Source of the DNA: Streptomyces tuirus
Lineage (GTDB): Bacteria > Actinomycetota > Actinomycetes > Streptomycetales > Streptomycetaceae
Assembly: GCA_018195615.1 (NCBI GenBank)
Contig: JAGTPG010000002.1
Coordinates: 1,984,001 to 2,048,000 of the forward strand
DNA length: 64,000 bases
Direction of reading: 5' to 3'
The translations under genes and the position numbers were made by a program. The notes beneath the pieces were generated by a model. It made no database searches. It had not been told where the DNA came from and saw nothing but the letters and a program-made list of their open reading frames with translations. This document shows positions 1-9,776 of this stretch, in pieces. The first letter of the stretch is position 1. Each line of letters starts with the position of its first letter.

Positions 1-3
1 GGT

Positions 4-136
4 GGGGGTTTCTCGCCCCCGCCGCCCCTACCCGTCCCATCCTCCAGGGGCTCCGCCCTTCGACCCCGGCTTCCTGGCCGACCGATTCGGGTGGTGGGTG
101 GGCATAGGCCGGGGGTCCAGGGGGCGGAGCCCCTGG
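4..136. repeat. Intergenic inverted repeat, terminator-like
   Basis: The first 141 bases hold no gene. A small hairpin GGGGG/CCCCC lies at 4-8 and 16-20. A perfect 15-nt inverted repeat pairs CCAGGGGCTCCGCCC (44-58) with GGGCGGAGCCCCTGG (122-136) around a 63-nt loop, immediately downstream of the TetR stop codon. I recall near-identical GC-rich blocks as common intergenic repeats at Streptomyces gene ends. Transcription termination is the simplest role, but there is no U-tract. Confidence 0.55.
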
Positions 137-141
137 GGGCC

Positions 142-744
142 TTACGGGCGCAGGGCTCGCATCAGCAGGTCGGCCAGGTGGTCGGCGACCTGCTGGGGGC
201 TGAGGGGGCCCTCCGGGCGGTACCACGTCGACAGGTGGTGGACCGAGCCGAAGTGGTAGTCCACGACCAGGTCCGCCGGGGTCGCCTTGGAGAAGACGCC
301 CGACTCCTGGCCCTCCTCGACCAGCGCACGGAAGCGCTCGTGGTAGCGACGGCGCTCGGCGCGCACCTGCTTGTTCTTCTCGGGGCTCAGGTGGTGCATG
401 GACCGCCAGAAGATCATCGCGTCGTCGAGGTTGTCGATGGTCGTCACCACGACGTCCGCGGCAGCGGCCCGCAGGCGCTTCTCGACCGGCTCGTCGGCGT
501 CCGCGACGGCGTCGAGCCGCTCCTGCTGGATGCGCAGCACCCGCGCGTACACCTCGTGCAGGAGGTCGTCCTTGGAGCCGAAGTAGTGGTAGAGCGCGCC
601 TTTGGTGACTCCGGCCGCCTCGACGATCTCCTGCACCGAGGTGCGGTCGTATCCCTGCTCGGCGAAGAGCCGGGTGGCGGCGGCCAGGAGCCGCTGAGGC
701 ACGGGAGTGCCGTCCGAGTCCGTGGTCCTGGGCACTGCCGCCAC
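142..744 (-). CDS. TetR/AcrR family transcriptional regulator
   Basis: A 200-residue TetR repressor, intact. The N-terminal helix-turn-helix spans about residues 17-63, with QEIVEAAGVTKGALYHYFGS as the recognition region. The ligand-binding half contains DDAMIFWRSMHHLSPE. I chose the GTG at 744 because GAAAGGCAG precedes it at good distance. The reading frame stays open upstream into the acyl-CoA ligase, but only because of a base missing near 795, so the apparent ligase-TetR fusion is not real. It is last in an SDR-ligase-TetR operon with a 19-nt gap. It probably represses that operon through the ACCG-N2-CGGT palindrome at 3235-3244 (inference). Short-chain acyl-CoA-type ligands are plausible from context only. 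Confidence 0.85.
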   Translation of the reverse strand: MAAVPRTTDSDGTPVPQRLLAAATRLFAEQGYDRTSVQEIVEAAGVTKGALYHYFGSKDDLLHEVYARVLRIQQERLDAVADADEPVEKRLRAAAADVVVTTIDNLDDAMIFWRSMHHLSPEKNKQVRAERRRYHERFRALVEEGQESGVFSKATPADLVVDYHFGSVHHLSTWYRPEGPLSPQQVADHLADLLMRALRP

Positions 745-763
745 CTGCCTTTCCGTTCTGCTG

Positions 764-2426
764 TCAGTTGTCTTGCGTCCGGGAACGCAGTTCCGACGGA
801 GGATCTTCCCACTGGCCGTCTTCGGCAAGTCGGGCAGGATCTCCACCTGACGCGGGTATTTGTAGGCGGCCAGTCTCTCCTTGCAGTAGGCGGCGAGCGC
901 ATCCGGGTCCGTCTCGGTGTCCGGACGCAGGCTGATGTAGGCCTTGACGGTCTCCCCGCGATACCCGTCGGGCACGCCGACGACGGCGGCCTCGCGCACC
1001 GCCGGGTGCGTGTAGAGCACGTCCTCGACCTCACGCGGCCACACCTTGAAGCCGGACGCGTTGATCATGTCCTTCTTGCGGTCGACGACGTACAGCCAGC
1101 CCTGCTCGTCCATGAAGCCGATGTCGCCGGTGCGCAGTTCGGCGTCGGGGAAGGTCTCGGCGGTGGCGTCGGGGCGGCGCCAGTAGCCGGGCACGACCTG
1201 CGGGCCCCGTACGACGATCTCGCCCTGCTCGCCGAACGGCACCTCCTCGCCGTTGTCGTCGACGATCCGTACGACCGTGTCGGGGCCGGGCAGGCCCACG
1301 GCGAGGGTCCCGGACACCGGGTCGACGGGCGCCTGAAGACCGGGCGGCACAGAGGCGCAGGGCGCGGTGCACTCGGTCAGCCCGTAGCCGTTGCGGATGT
1401 ACGGCCCGAAGCCCGCCCGGAACTTCTCCACCAGCGCCGGCGGCAGCGGGCGCCGCCGGAGGAGATCACCCGGAAGGAGGAGAAGTGCTCGCGGGTCACG
1501 GAGGGGTGGGCGGCCAGGGCCATGAAGGCCGTGGACGGGCCGACCGTGTAGTGCGGCCGGTGCTCGGCGAACGCGTCGAGCACCACGCCCGCCTCGAAGC
1601 GGTAGGCCAGCACGAGCGTGCCCCCGCTGTTCAGACAGGCCCCGAACTGGCAGACCATGCCGGTGATGTGGAACAGCGGCGCCAGCGCGAAGTACACCGG
1701 CCGCTCGGGCAGCCCGAGTCCCGTCCGCTGCCGCTCGGCGTTGTACATGATGTTGCCGTGGGTGTTGGTGGCGCCCTTGGGCGTGCCGCTGGTGCCCGAT
1801 GTGTAGCTGATCAGCGCGATGTCGGAGGGGCCGGGTTCTCGATCGGCCGGTGCCGTGTTGCCGGCCCGCGCCACCGTCACCAGGTCCTCGGCGTCCGAGG
1901 CATGCGGCAGCCGCTCGAAGGTCAGCACGCGCGCGTCGTCACGCGTCTGGAAGTCCAGCTCGCATCCGGTGAGCACGATCCGTACGGGCGAGTCCGCCGC
2001 CGTCTCGCGCAGATACGACTCCCACGCCCGGTCCGAGCAGATCAGCGCGGCCACCTCGCCGTCCCGCAGGACGTGGGCCACCTCGCCCGACTTGTACATC
2101 GGGTTGACGGGCACGACCACCGCGCCGGCCTTCCACGCGCCCAGCACGGCGAGCACGAAGTGCGGGGAGTTCTGGAGCAGGACCGCGACCCGGTCGCCGC
2201 GCTCCAGACCGCGCGCCGCGAGGTGCCCGGCGACGGAGTCGCTGAGCTCGTCCACGTCCCGGTAGGTGAGCCGGCCGTCGAAGTAGGCCAGGAAGTCGCT
2301 GTCGGGCGCCTCGGCCGTGACCCGGCGCAAGGCGTGCACGAGGGAGCCGGCGGGGCTTATCGCGCCCTTCTGGGCGTCGTTCAGCAGGCCCAGCCAGGGC
2401 TTGGCCGCGTAGCGGGACTCGGTCAC
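764..2426 (-). CDS. AMP-dependent acyl-CoA synthetase/ligase (two frame breaks)
   Basis: ANL-superfamily ligase that adenylates a carboxylic acid and transfers it to CoA. Visible motifs are the P-loop-like YTSGTSGTPKG (about residue 210), GYGLTE, the hinge region YVVDRKKDMI and the C-terminal lysine motif TASGKILRR. About 554 residues once two missing bases are restored, near 1455 (SSGGA then PLPPALVEKFRAG) and near 795 (ILRR then ELRSRTQDN and a TGA at 764-766). Both look like deletions in C/G runs. The GTG start at 2426 follows GGGAGGAG. It lies 40 nt after the SDR gene and 19 nt before the TetR gene. Substrate is unknown; medium- or long-chain fatty or aromatic acids are possible. Confidence 0.85.
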
Positions 2427-2466
2427 CGGGTCTCCTCCCACTGCTGCTGGACACGGTTCATGCCGG

Positions 2467-3195
2467 TCAGCCACCGGTCGGGTCACCGGCCCGGGCCTGG
2501 TAGTACGCGGCGACCTCCGGGTGCGGCAGGATCAGGAAACGGTCCTCCTCGATGCCCTTCACCAGGGCGTCCGCCACGGCCTCCGGCTCGATCGCGGTCG
2601 GCTGGAGCACCAGGTCGCCCGCGCTGCCGGTGGCGGCGAGCATGTCGGTGCGGACGCCCTGCGGGCAGATGGCGTGGACCTTCACACCGCGGTGCCGGTA
2701 CGTCAGCGACAGCCACTCGGCGAAGGCGAGGGCACCGTGCTTGGTGACGGCGTAGGGCGCGGCACCGATCATGGTCAGCAGCCCGGCGGCGGAGACGGTG
2801 GAGACGAACCGGCCGCTGCCGCGCTCCAGCCAGGCGGGCAGCAGTGCGTGGGCGGCGCGGACATGCGCCATGACGTTGACCTCCCAGGAGGCCGCCCACC
2901 CCTTCTCGTCCAGCGGCGCGTCCGCGTCGCCGCCACCGAAGGCGACGCCGGCGTTGGCGCAGTAGACGTCGACGGCACCGCCGAGCGCGTCCCTGGCTTC
3001 GTCGACGATCGCTGAGGCGTCGCCGGGCACGGCGATCCCCCCGATCTCCTCCGCGACGTACTTGGCCCGCTCGGCGTCCAGGTCATTGACGACGACCCGG
3101 GCGCCCTCGGCGGCGAAGCGCCGGGCGAGCGCGGCCCCGATACCGCCACCGGCCCCCGTGACAACGACCCCGGACCCCTGAAAGGCTCCCACCAT
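2467..3195 (-). CDS. SDR family NAD(P)-dependent oxidoreductase
   Basis: Classical short-chain dehydrogenase/reductase of 242 residues, intact. The Rossmann glycine motif TGAGGGIG is at residues 13-20, NAG at 81-83, and the catalytic set is Ser135, Tyr148 and Lys152 in YAVTKHG. The acidic residue after beta-strand 2 (NDLD) hints at NAD preference, which is inference. First gene of the SDR-ligase-TetR operon. The ATG at 3195 follows GGAGAC. Likely oxidises or reduces a hydroxyacyl or alcohol intermediate handled by the neighbouring ligase; substrate unknown. Confidence 0.88.
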   Translation of the reverse strand: MVGAFQGSGVVVTGAGGGIGAALARRFAAEGARVVVNDLDAERAKYVAEEIGGIAVPGDASAIVDEARDALGGAVDVYCANAGVAFGGGDADAPLDEKGWAASWEVNVMAHVRAAHALLPAWLERGSGRFVSTVSAAGLLTMIGAAPYAVTKHGALAFAEWLSLTYRHRGVKVHAICPQGVRTDMLAATGSAGDLVLQPTAIEPEAVADALVKGIEEDRFLILPHPEVAAYYQARAGDPTGG

Positions 3196-3234
3196 CGGTC
3201 TCCTTAGACGCGCCTCTGCAACGCCGCCAGACTA

Positions 3235-3244
3235 ACCGGTCGGT
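3235..3244. promoter_or_regulatory. Candidate TetR operator ACCG-N2-CGGT
   Basis: The palindrome ACCG-GT-CGGT sits about 40 bp upstream of the SDR start, inside AACCGGTCGGTATGTT. The same ACCG-N2-CGGT core recurs at 18052-18061 and, in extended perfect form, at 29868-29885, each beside a catabolic gene. Probable site for the operon's own TetR repressor. Confidence 0.5.
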
Positions 3245-3276
3245 ATGTTTCAAGGAAGGGGGCGGCGCAGCACCTT

Positions 3277-3297
3277 AAGGGGCGCGGGGAACTGCGC
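3277..3297 (+). repeat. Streptomyces-type intergenic repeat, copy 1
   Basis: A 21-nt word beginning AAGGGGCGCGGGGAACTG recurs at 33521-33541 on the opposite strand with one mismatch. From memory this word occurs in many copies between genes in Streptomyces chromosomes. GCGCGGGGAACTGCGC can form a short hairpin. Function unknown. Confidence 0.6.
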
Positions 3298-3349
3298 CAT
3301 CAGCCACACCGAAACCGGCACATAACGGATCACGGAGGCCACCCACCCC

Positions 3350-4582
3350 ATGCGCCCTTCCAGACGAACCGTACTCACCGCCGCCACCACGGCAGCCGTT
3401 TCAGCCGCACCCACCGCCGCAGCCCGGCCCCACCGACGACTCCGCACCGGCTTCGAACGACTCGCCCACGACGGCTACGCCCTGCTCGAAAAAGAAAAGG
3501 TCGGCATCGTCACCAACCCCACCGGCATCACCCGGGACGCCCGCCACATCGTCGACGTCATGCACGCCGACGACCGCGTGAACCTCACCGCCGTCTTCGG
3601 CCCCGAGCACGGCTTCCGAGGCACCGCCCAGGCCGGCGGCTCCGAGGGCCGCCACGACGACCCGGCGACCGGTCTGCCCGTCTACGACACGTACCTCAAG
3701 AGCGGCCGGGCGCTCGCCGACATCTTCACCGCGTCCGGCGTGGACACGGTCGTCTTCGACATCCAGGACGTCGGCGCGCGCTTCTACACGTACATCTGGA
3801 CGCTGTACGACTGCATGGAGGCGGCCCGGCTCGCCGGCAAGCGGTTCGTCGTCCTGGACCGGCCCAACCCGGTGACCGGCCGTGCGGCCCTCGGGCCGGT
3901 CCTGCACAAGGAGTTCGCCACATTCGTGGGCCGGCAGCCCATCTCCCAGGCCCACGGGATGACCGTCGCGGAGCTGGCGCGGCTGTTCAACGGCGAGTTC
4001 CTGACCGATCCCGTACCGCTGGAGACGGTGACGATGTCGGGCTGGCGGCGCTCGGAGTTCTACGACGCCTCCGGGCTGCCCTGGGTGCCGCCGAGCCCCA
4101 ACATGCCGACGCCGGAAACGGCCCTGGTGTACTCGGGAACGTGCCTGTTCGAGGGCACGAACCTGTCGGAGGGACGCGGCACGACCCGGCCGTTCGAACT
4201 GCTCGGCGCGGAGGGCGTCGACCGGCGCTGGGCGGCCGCGGCGAACGAACCGGCCCTGCCCGGTGTGCGCTTCAGGGAGGCGTACTTCGCGCCCACCTTC
4301 TCGAAGTTCCAGGGCAGGACGATCGGCGGGGTGCAGCTCCATGTGCACGACCGGGAGGCGTTCGACCCCGTCCGCACGGGGATCGCCCTGCTGGTGACCG
4401 CCAAGCGGGTGTGGAGCGGTTTCGCCTGGCGCCCGGACAACTGGATCGACAAACTCACGGGCTCCACGCGCGTGCGCACGATGATCGACGCGGGCGCGGA
4501 CACCGACGAGGTCGTGGCCGGCTGGCAGGACGACCTGGCGGCGTTCCGCAGACTGCGGCGGAAGTACCTCCTCTACCGCTGA
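3350..4582 (+). CDS. Secreted DUF1343 protein, NamZ-type exo-beta-N-acetylmuramidase
   Basis: 410 residues, intact. The N-terminus RPSRRTVLTAATTAAVSAA is a twin-arginine-like signal peptide ending near residue 25. The DUF1343 body shows GIVTNPTGI, FGPEHGFRG, DIQDVGARFYTY and VLDRPNP. Family members such as Bacillus NamZ release MurNAc from the non-reducing end of peptidoglycan fragments, so a role in cell-wall recycling or turnover is likely. Monocistronic by position: the divergent SDR operon is upstream and the hydrolase lies 108 nt downstream. Function assignment rests on family resemblance. Confidence 0.82.
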   Translation: MRPSRRTVLTAATTAAVSAAPTAAARPHRRLRTGFERLAHDGYALLEKEKVGIVTNPTGITRDARHIVDVMHADDRVNLTAVFGPEHGFRGTAQAGGSEGRHDDPATGLPVYDTYLKSGRALADIFTASGVDTVVFDIQDVGARFYTYIWTLYDCMEAARLAGKRFVVLDRPNPVTGRAALGPVLHKEFATFVGRQPISQAHGMTVAELARLFNGEFLTDPVPLETVTMSGWRRSEFYDASGLPWVPPSPNMPTPETALVYSGTCLFEGTNLSEGRGTTRPFELLGAEGVDRRWAAAANEPALPGVRFREAYFAPTFSKFQGRTIGGVQLHVHDREAFDPVRTGIALLVTAKRVWSGFAWRPDNWIDKLTGSTRVRTMIDAGADTDEVVAGWQDDLAAFRRLRRKYLLYR

Positions 4583-4690
4583 GCACGGCCGCAGCGCGCC
4601 CGATGCGCCCGTGACGTATGGCCAATCGAGCCCGTTGGCAGGACGATGCGCCCACAGTGCGGCGCCACCCGGGGGACGAGAGGGCCTGTC

Positions 4691-6006
4691 ATGGCGGATC
4701 CGGCGATGAGTGTGACTCCCTACTGGGAGCTGACCTTCGACGCGGACGGGGACCCGGCGGGCCGCCGGCGCGACCGGCTGCTCGCCGGGGTGACCGAACG
4801 GAAGGTGCGCGACCTGATCGTCTTCGCGCACGGCTGGAACACCGACCGCTCGGGCGCGACCCGCCTCTACGACCGGTTCTTCGCGCCCGTCCCACGGCTG
4901 GCTCCGACGGCCCGGATCGGGTACGCCGGGGTGCTGTGGCCGGCGATGCGGTTCTCCGACGAACCCATCCCCGACTTCCCCCGGGCCGTGGCGGCCGAGG
5001 CACCCCGCGCCCGGCGCTCGACAAGGACACGCGGCACGCGCTGCTGGAGACCTTCCCGGGCCGGGCCGTCCTGGTCGACCAGATCGCGCGGCTGCTGGAG
5101 CAGCAGCCGCCGGAGGAGGCCGAGCTGGAGGAGTTCGGGCGGCTGGTGCGGCTGCTGGTGGAGGTGGTGGCGCCCGGGCCGCAGGCGCTGTTCGCCGCGG
5201 ACACGGAGGCGGAGGGCGTGCCGCAGAGCGCGCTGGGGATGTTCGCCGGATCGTCGGCGGCGGTCTGCGAGGAGTTCGCGCGGGCACTGGCGGGCCTCGA
5301 GGCGTCCGGCGCCCGGCAGGGGTTCAGGCTCCCGAACCCCTGGGACGGTGCGCACGAACTGCTGCGGCAGGCGACGTACTACGCGATGAAGCGGCGCGCG
5401 GGGACCGTCGGGGAACGGGGTCTCGGCCGGGTCGTCGGGCAGCTCGCGAAGGCGGCGCCGGGCGTCCGGGTGCACCTCGTCGGGCACAGCTTCGGCGCGC
5501 GGCTGGTGTCGTTCGCGCTGCGGGGCCTGCCCGAGGGCGTGCGCACGGTGAAGTCGGTGACGCTGCTCCAAGGGGCGTTCTCGCACTACGCGTTCGCGGC
5601 CCGGCTGCCGCATGACACCCGCGCGGGAGGGGTGCTCCAGGGACAGCAGAACCGTGTCGACGGTCCCGTGGTGTGCTGCCACTCCCGGCACGACTCGGCC
5701 CTCGGCACGATGTATCCACTGGCCTCACGCATGGCGGGCGACAGCCGGTCGGTCGCCGGCCTGGACATCGGGCGGGCCCTGGGCGCGGAGTGGGGTGCGA
5801 TGGGGCACGGGGGGATCCGGGCCGTACCGGGCACGCGCGCGTACACCCTCGCCGAAGCCCTGCGGGCGAAGCTGCCCGTCTCGGGGTGCGTGAACGTCGA
5901 CGCGGCGGCGGTGGTCAGACGCGGCGGGCCGCCGGCCGGCGCGCACAGCGACATCCTGCACGAGGAACTGGCCCGGCTGGTCCTGGCGGCGGGCCGCATC
6001 CGCTGA
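4691..6006 (+). CDS. Alpha/beta-hydrolase fold protein (one frame break)
   Basis: About 438 residues after repair. The N-terminal half contains LIVFAHGWNTDRSGATRLY, a typical oxyanion-loop strand. The C-terminal half contains the nucleophile elbow VGHSFGARL and a possible late histidine. A missing base within 5001-5013 (RAVAAEAPR then PALDKDTR) splits the gene. The ATG at 4691 follows GGGGACGAGAG. No signal peptide, so cytosolic. Serine hydrolase chemistry is likely, but I recognise no specific substrate. It resembles uncharacterised actinobacterial hydrolases. Confidence 0.7.
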
Positions 6007-6039
6007 CCCGCCGCCGGACCGCATGTCACCCGGCGTGCG

Positions 6040-8838
6040 TCACCGGTGCGAGGTGAACTCCACGACCTGCTGGTAGGTCGGCCGGTTCTGCCAGCTGATC
6101 TTGCCGTGCTTGATGCCGCCGAGGGTACGGTGGTTGATCGAGTCGGCGCACCACTGGTCGCCCGCCGAACACACCTCGTCGCCGGGGTAGACCTGGGCCG
6201 CGGTCTTGCCGGCCGCCTCCTTCAGGGTGCTGATGAGGGTGTCACGGCAGGCGCCCAGGCTGCCGTCGCCGCAGTACTTCCGGGCCAGCGGGCCCTGCAC
6301 CTGCTCGCCGAGCACGGCCCGGACGTCCTTGTCGACATAGCTCCACCAGCCGTACTGGAAGGAGCTTCCGGCGTGCGACCCGGTTGGGCCGTGCGCGGCG
6401 GACGGGGACTCGTCGACGGGCAGGTTGGCGGTCATGGCCTCGAACAGCTCGCTGCCGAGGCCCGGTTCGAACTCGGCCTTGACCAGCAGCGGCCACCAGG
6501 CGTCCAGGATGCGGATCGCGTCGGCGTCGGCGTACTTCTTGGAGCCGGCCGAGGTCTCGGTGCGCTTGCCGCCGGCCGCCACCCAGGCCTGGAGCTTGCT
6601 CACGGCCGCCGCGGCGGTGGAGTCGGTGACCGGAGCACTGTTGATCACCTTCAGCAGCTTGGGCAGGACGTCCTCGGCCCGAAGGTCGGCGAGGCCCGCG
6701 TCCGCCATGGCCTTCGTCAGCGACGCCCGGGTCACCCCGCCCTGCTGGACCAGCTTCTTCACCCGGTCCTCGAGGAGGTTGCCGCGGTGCACGGAGCCGT
6801 TGCCCCAGGGCGCGGTCGTGTAGTCCTTGGCCTGCTTGTTGTTCCAGGAGACGTAGTAGTCCTGGTCGATGGAGTGGGGATGGGCCGAGGGTGGCGTGTA
6901 GTCAGCCGTGTTGGTCGCCGGGTCCCAGCCCCGCCACTCGTACGCGGGCCGCGCCCACACCGGGAACTCGGCGTCGACACCGTTCGCGCGCACCGGGTTG
7001 TCGCCGCTGTTGTAGTACGCGGTGTGCTCGGAGTCGGCGTAGAACCAGTTGAAGGTGTAGTTGATGTGCTGCACCGCCTTCTGGAAGGTCTCCGGCCCCT
7101 TGACGTAGTCGGGGTCGTTCAGCATCTGGAAGCCGATGATGGAGTCGGCCTCGTGCAGGAAGGAGGAGCGCAGGGTGGTGTAGGCGACCTTCTTGCCGCC
7201 GACCGTCGCGCGGTACTCGACGGGTCCGTACTTCGTGCGCCAGACGCGCATCGTGTACGAGCCGGCCGCGGTGCCGTCGGCGACCGTCGGCTTCCAGGCG
7301 TTCTTCTGCTCGACCTTCTCCATCGGTGTGCAGGTGCCGCGGTAGAGGTAGTGGTAGTCGTCCTGGCAGAGCTCGACGGCGTAGGTGTCGATGATGTCCT
7401 GGCCGGAGGTCGTGGCGCTCCACGCGTAGTCCTGGCCGCGGCCGAGTTCGACGTACATGCTCAGGCCCGCGAAGGAGGCGCCGCGGGCGCTGATGCCCGG
7501 GCCCTGCAGTTCCTGGAGCAGCAGGAGCTGGGGGGCGAAGTAGCCGGTCTGCGGGCCGAACACGGCGACGGGGTGGCCGCTTTCGGTGTGCTCGCCGCTG
7601 ACCACGAGGGCGTTGGACATGCCGCGCTTCGCGGACGACGAGGCCGTCCTGGCCGCTTCACCGGACGCGCCGGTGGCGCTGGACGTGGCGGCGCTGCCGG
7701 TGCGGTCGTACACGAGCGGCTCGGGCTTCACCGACCCGGCGTCGGGCAGGGCGGTGCCCTGCGGGTCGTCCGGCTTGGTCGCGTACGGGAAGCTGCCGTC
7801 ATGGACGGTGAGGACGGCCTCCGGGTCGTTGCGCATCCGGAACGACTCCCAGACCTTGGTGCCCTCCGTCACGCCGTACTTCTCCTGCGCGGCGAGCAGT
7901 GAGAGGGCGTTGTTGACCTCGCCGCCACCGCCCGAGCCGAAGAGGGCGCCGATGACGGAGCCCAGCGCGACCATGTCGGTGATCTTGAAGTGCTCGATCG
8001 TCCCGGCGTTGGTGACGGAGTCCTTGTGCCCGGTGAGGACGTACTCGCCGGGGAAGTAGCGGCCGCTGTCGGAGGCGTCGATGTAGGCGTTGATGCCGTC
8101 CAGGTAGGCCTTGGCGTCGGCGAGGGCCTGCTTGCCGCGCTCGCCGTTGGTGGCGACGGCGTTGTCGATCTGCGCCTGCAGATCGGCCTCGGTGTAGGGG
8201 GCGTGCCGCCAGAACTGCTGCTCCAGGCCCTGGTTGGAGGGCGCGCCGCCGGCGAACGACGTCAGCTGCCCTCGCCCCACGTGCCGGAAGACGTCCATGA
8301 GCCACAGCCGGTCCTGGGCCGCCGCATAACCGGCACCGAACTCCGTGCCGTACCTGGTGGTACCGGTGATGTGCGGCACACCGGTCTTCTTGTCCCGGAC
8401 GATGGTCACGTCGCTGCGCCCGGCGGGCTTGAGACTGGAGGCCACCTGGTCGGCGGGCACCCCGAACGACGCGTCGTTGAAGAAGGTGTTGATCTTGTCG
8501 TTGGTGAGACCGGGGTAGCCCTTGGCGAGGTCGGCGTAGGGCCCGAGCTGGTCCTCGGCGTGCTCGGGCTGGGTGCCGAAGGCCTGGTTGAGGAGGATCT
8601 GGGCGAGGGTGGCGTTGCCGTTCTGGCCGGGCGGGAGGATGTCCGAACACTGGTTGCCGCAGTAGTCGTTCGCCACCGCCGCGGCCCGCGTGTCGGCCGT
8701 CTCGGAGGCAGCCGCCGGCGACAGCGGCGCCAAGAGACCGGCGATCAGCGCGCATACCGAAGCGGTCTTCAGGAACCCGGGGATTCCGCCGGGAGTTCTC
8801 ATTCTGTCGAGAACGGTGCGTGGGATACGCCGTGGCAT
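6040..8838 (-). CDS. Secreted penicillin-acylase family N-terminal-nucleophile amidohydrolase
   Basis: 932 residues, intact. The N-terminus has a long signal peptide (hydrophobic ASVCALIAGLLAPLSP, cleavage after about residue 44). Family landmarks are VTIVRDKKTGVPHITG in the alpha chain and the autocatalytic beta-chain start at about Ser408 in GMSNALVVSGEHTESG, followed by NDPD and the W-rich C-terminal half. Relatives hydrolyse amide bonds of penicillins, acyl-homoserine lactones or lipopeptides after self-cleavage into two chains. Size and signal fit an extracellular acylase; the acyl substrate cannot be told. I chose the ATG at 8838 for its GAGGAGC ribosome site. Confidence 0.85.
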   Translation of the reverse strand: MPRRIPRTVLDRMRTPGGIPGFLKTASVCALIAGLLAPLSPAAASETADTRAAAVANDYCGNQCSDILPPGQNGNATLAQILLNQAFGTQPEHAEDQLGPYADLAKGYPGLTNDKINTFFNDASFGVPADQVASSLKPAGRSDVTIVRDKKTGVPHITGTTRYGTEFGAGYAAAQDRLWLMDVFRHVGRGQLTSFAGGAPSNQGLEQQFWRHAPYTEADLQAQIDNAVATNGERGKQALADAKAYLDGINAYIDASDSGRYFPGEYVLTGHKDSVTNAGTIEHFKITDMVALGSVIGALFGSGGGGEVNNALSLLAAQEKYGVTEGTKVWESFRMRNDPEAVLTVHDGSFPYATKPDDPQGTALPDAGSVKPEPLVYDRTGSAATSSATGASGEAARTASSSAKRGMSNALVVSGEHTESGHPVAVFGPQTGYFAPQLLLLQELQGPGISARGASFAGLSMYVELGRGQDYAWSATTSGQDIIDTYAVELCQDDYHYLYRGTCTPMEKVEQKNAWKPTVADGTAAGSYTMRVWRTKYGPVEYRATVGGKKVAYTTLRSSFLHEADSIIGFQMLNDPDYVKGPETFQKAVQHINYTFNWFYADSEHTAYYNSGDNPVRANGVDAEFPVWARPAYEWRGWDPATNTADYTPPSAHPHSIDQDYYVSWNNKQAKDYTTAPWGNGSVHRGNLLEDRVKKLVQQGGVTRASLTKAMADAGLADLRAEDVLPKLLKVINSAPVTDSTAAAAVSKLQAWVAAGGKRTETSAGSKKYADADAIRILDAWWPLLVKAEFEPGLGSELFEAMTANLPVDESPSAAHGPTGSHAGSSFQYGWWSYVDKDVRAVLGEQVQGPLARKYCGDGSLGACRDTLISTLKEAAGKTAAQVYPGDEVCSAGDQWCADSINHRTLGGIKHGKISWQNRPTYQQVVEFTSHR

Positions 8839-8873
8839 GTGGGGGCTCCTCGCGACGGGGGTGGCCGGGATGT

Positions 8874-8884
8874 TACCGCCGGTA
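8874..8884. promoter_or_regulatory. Palindrome TACCG-C-CGGTA upstream of the acylase gene
   Basis: Perfect 11-nt palindrome 36 bp upstream of the acylase start. The rest of the 265-bp gap (8839-9103) is relatively AT-rich and also holds AATCGG/CCGATT around 8996-9014. It should carry both divergent promoters, but no clear -35/-10 pair stands out. Confidence 0.35.
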
Positions 8885-9103
8885 TCCCCGAGTTTGAAGA
8901 TGAGCAATCGTCAACTTTTGGAGTCAGCACAACAGGCACACGGACCACGGCAGTCGACTCGCGAGCCTCGTCGGACGGCTTATGGAGGCCATTTGAAATC
9001 GGATGGAGCCGATTCGCTTGTCGATACGTCTATTCGGCGACGTCCGTACGACGACGCCGAAGTGACCGGATTACAGGTGCAGGTGTGACGGAGGTGCAGG
9101 ACG

Positions 9104-9706
9104 ATGGCCGGTTTCCGGAGTCTGGCGAGACAGGTCCGAGATCCGCGGTGCGATCTGGCGCTGCGGCGCTATTCGCTGCGCAAGTGCCTTGAGAGGTTCG
9201 CCCCTTACGGGCACAGGGCGACCTGGGACCATTTGTGCTCCCGGGCAGGGTTCGGTCCCGAGGACCGGTCCCCCGATCCAGTGCGGCTCGTGGCCGCACT
9301 GGACGAACTGGAGGAGGCGCGGGCGGTCTGGCTGGCCTACGAGGTCGAGTTCGCCGAGCGCCGCAAGAAGGAGAAGCACGACGGACTGCGCAGGCCGGGC
9401 AGCGTGGACGACTGGCACCGGCTGACCTGGGGAGGTTTCGGCGTGGCGTGGTGCGACGATCCGGCGGTCCACCCCCGTGAACCGCTGGCCGAGGTGCTGC
9501 GGCGGCTGATCGCCGCGCTGGAGCGCGAACCGGGCTCGGCGTGTCCGGTGTGCGGCGGGGAACGACTCGCCTGGAAGTACGGCCTGGACCACGAGCCTTC
9601 GGCGGGTCCGGTCTGCTCGGACTGCGGGATCCTGGTACCGCGTCCGGTGCTCACGCCCGGGGCTCTGGCGGATGCCAGGCGGGCGAGGCTGTTGGTGTCG
9701 GCTTGA
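9104..9706 (+). CDS. Hypothetical protein with C-terminal zinc ribbon
   Basis: 200 residues, intact, preceded by GGAGGTGCAGGACG. Two cysteine pairs, CPVCGG and CSDCG about 30 residues apart near the C-terminus, should bind one zinc ion. The N-terminal part is charged and helical (LDELEEARAVWLAYEVEFAERRKKEK). No enzyme motif is visible. Divergent from the acylase gene and 70 nt upstream of the BKACE gene. I do not recognise a named family. Confidence 0.7.
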   Translation: MAGFRSLARQVRDPRCDLALRRYSLRKCLERFAPYGHRATWDHLCSRAGFGPEDRSPDPVRLVAALDELEEARAVWLAYEVEFAERRKKEKHDGLRRPGSVDDWHRLTWGGFGVAWCDDPAVHPREPLAEVLRRLIAALEREPGSACPVCGGERLAWKYGLDHEPSAGPVCSDCGILVPRPVLTPGALADARRARLLVSA

Positions 9707-9776
9707 CGAACGCGGGTGCGCGGGGGGTGCGCCGGGGATGCCGCACCCCCGATGTCGTGACCGGCACCATCGGGGC

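Noticed and set aside
142..1431. Apparent fusion protein of acyl-CoA ligase C-terminus and TetR regulator
   Set aside because: Adding one G near 795 restores the usual ligase ending and a stop; the TetR has its own GTG and ribosome site.
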